Assembly (NCBI GenBank): GCA_008501785.1
Contig: QQUD01000906.1
Span: 1 to 5,849, forward strand
Reading direction: 5' to 3'
From: Chloroflexota bacterium
Lineage (GTDB): Bacteria > Chloroflexota > Anaerolineae > Promineifilales > Promineifilaceae
DNA: 5,849 nt
The notes under the pieces were generated by a model. That model was not told the DNA's origin. It made no database searches and saw only the letters and a list, made by a program, of their open reading frames with translations. Shown here in pieces: positions 5,413-5,849 of this stretch (the stretch's first letter is position 1; every line of letters starts with the position of its first letter). The translations under genes and the position numbers were made by a program.

Positions 5413-5849
5413 ATGCATGATTTATCCTCGCTACAACGATTTTATCTAACATACCTGGGGCGCATGTATGCGTTCACATTTCGCACCAAATTAAGGCGAT
5501 TTATAGGGATCAGTTTGGGTAGCTGGTTGCAGTTTTGCTTGCTGCTGATTCTGCTTGTGGCATGGATTCTGCGTTTACCCTGGTGGCTCCTCCTCCTAAC
5601 GCTTTTTGTGTTTTTATGGATTCGGTTTAGCTATTGGCGGGCAGCGAAAGCGGGGTACAACAAGTTTGTTGTAGATAAAACGGCCGTTTCTCCCACAATC
5701 GACTTCGACCTGCTTAAACCAAATGAACACGTCAAGTTTCGTGCGACTGGCTTGTTTGCGGTTTCTAGCCGGGAAACCAATGTGTTGCTGCGTCCTGCCG
5801 AATATTGGAAAGTGCCGCTGGGTGATCATACGGTGATGGTTGAGCAAGG
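5413..5849 (+). CDS. Two-TM membrane protein of unknown function (3' end outside window)
   Basis: An open frame from ATG 5413 runs without a stop to the right edge, giving 145 visible residues. It begins MHDLSSLQRFYLTYLGRMYA, has two adjacent hydrophobic segments (about 38-55, rich in Leu/Ile, and 57-75, PWWLLLLTLFVFLWIRF) forming a helical hairpin, then a soluble part that looks beta-rich (VKFRATGLFAVSSRETNVLL, then PAEYWKVPLGDHTVMVEQ). I do not recognise the family. No good Shine-Dalgarno precedes 5413; an in-frame ATG at 5464 with CTGGGG upstream is an alternative start and would keep both membrane segments. It lies 26 bp after the methyltransferase stop in the same direction and may share its transcript. 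Confidence 0.75.
   Translation, partial: MHDLSSLQRFYLTYLGRMYAFTFRTKLRRFIGISLGSWLQFCLLLILLVAWILRLPWWLLLLTLFVFLWIRFSYWRAAKAGYNKFVVDKTAVSPTIDFDLLKPNEHVKFRATGLFAVSSRETNVLLRPAEYWKVPLGDHTVMVEQ
5678..5689. repeat. AAACGGCCGTTT palindrome, copy 4
   Basis: Perfect 12-bp palindrome inside the membrane-protein gene, read as ACG GCC GTT (Thr-Ala-Val), a third frame relative to copies 2 and 3. Confidence 0.8.

Noticed and set aside
5614..5847. Minus-strand ORF of 77 aa
   Set aside because: Antisense to the open membrane-protein frame, with no domain-like pattern.

Overview
The window looks like an ordinary chromosomal segment of a Chloroflexota bacterium, probably Anaerolineae or a relative. This rests on Pro/Thr-rich linkers (PTPTP type) in envelope proteins, two adjacent CpaB/RcpC-like pilus proteins that both carry such linkers, a short exported protein with a YLPVIHK-type motif followed by PTPTPTATP, and tRNA genes without an encoded CCA end. 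No rRNA or marker gene is present, so the assignment is an inference.

Layout. Positions 1-1918 hold two tandem plus-strand CpaB/RcpC-like (SAF domain) genes; the first is cut by the left edge, and a clear intrinsic terminator at about 1953-1985 closes the unit. A GTG-started Nudix/winged-helix regulator of the NrtR type (2007-2705) follows, convergent with a minus-strand DtxR/MntR-family metalloregulator (2725-3393). The dtxR leader holds a plausible sigma-70 promoter and three tandem copies of a heptamer. Positions 3611-4014 are a minus-strand tRNA cluster, tRNA-Phe(GAA), tRNA-Gly(GCC), tRNA-Cys(GCA). It has a near-consensus promoter (TTGACA, 17 bp, TAGAAT), a strong terminator at its end, and a second terminator-like hairpin between Gly and Cys. 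A small minus-strand exported low-complexity protein lies at 4129-4371.

The plus strand resumes with a selenocysteine tRNA (selC, anticodon TCA, 8-bp acceptor stem, long variable arm) at 4532-4627. It is followed 39 bp later by a class I SAM-dependent methyltransferase (4667-5386) and, 26 bp further on, by a two-TM membrane protein that runs off the right edge (5413 to beyond 5849). No gene-free stretch reaches 300 bases. The longest (3394-3610, 3955-4128, 4372-4531) hold the dtxR promoter and heptamers, the tRNA promoter, and nothing I could call, respectively.

Functional themes: end of a Tad/Flp-type pilus locus; two small-molecule-sensing regulators (ADP-ribose/NAD type and metal type), each with a departure from its family's signature residues; and translation genes, including direct evidence that the organism probably encodes selenoproteins. 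The most unusual non-gene signal is an over-represented palindrome, ACGGCCGT, present four times, three of them inside coding sequence in three different reading frames. I did not find an obviously new multi-gene system.
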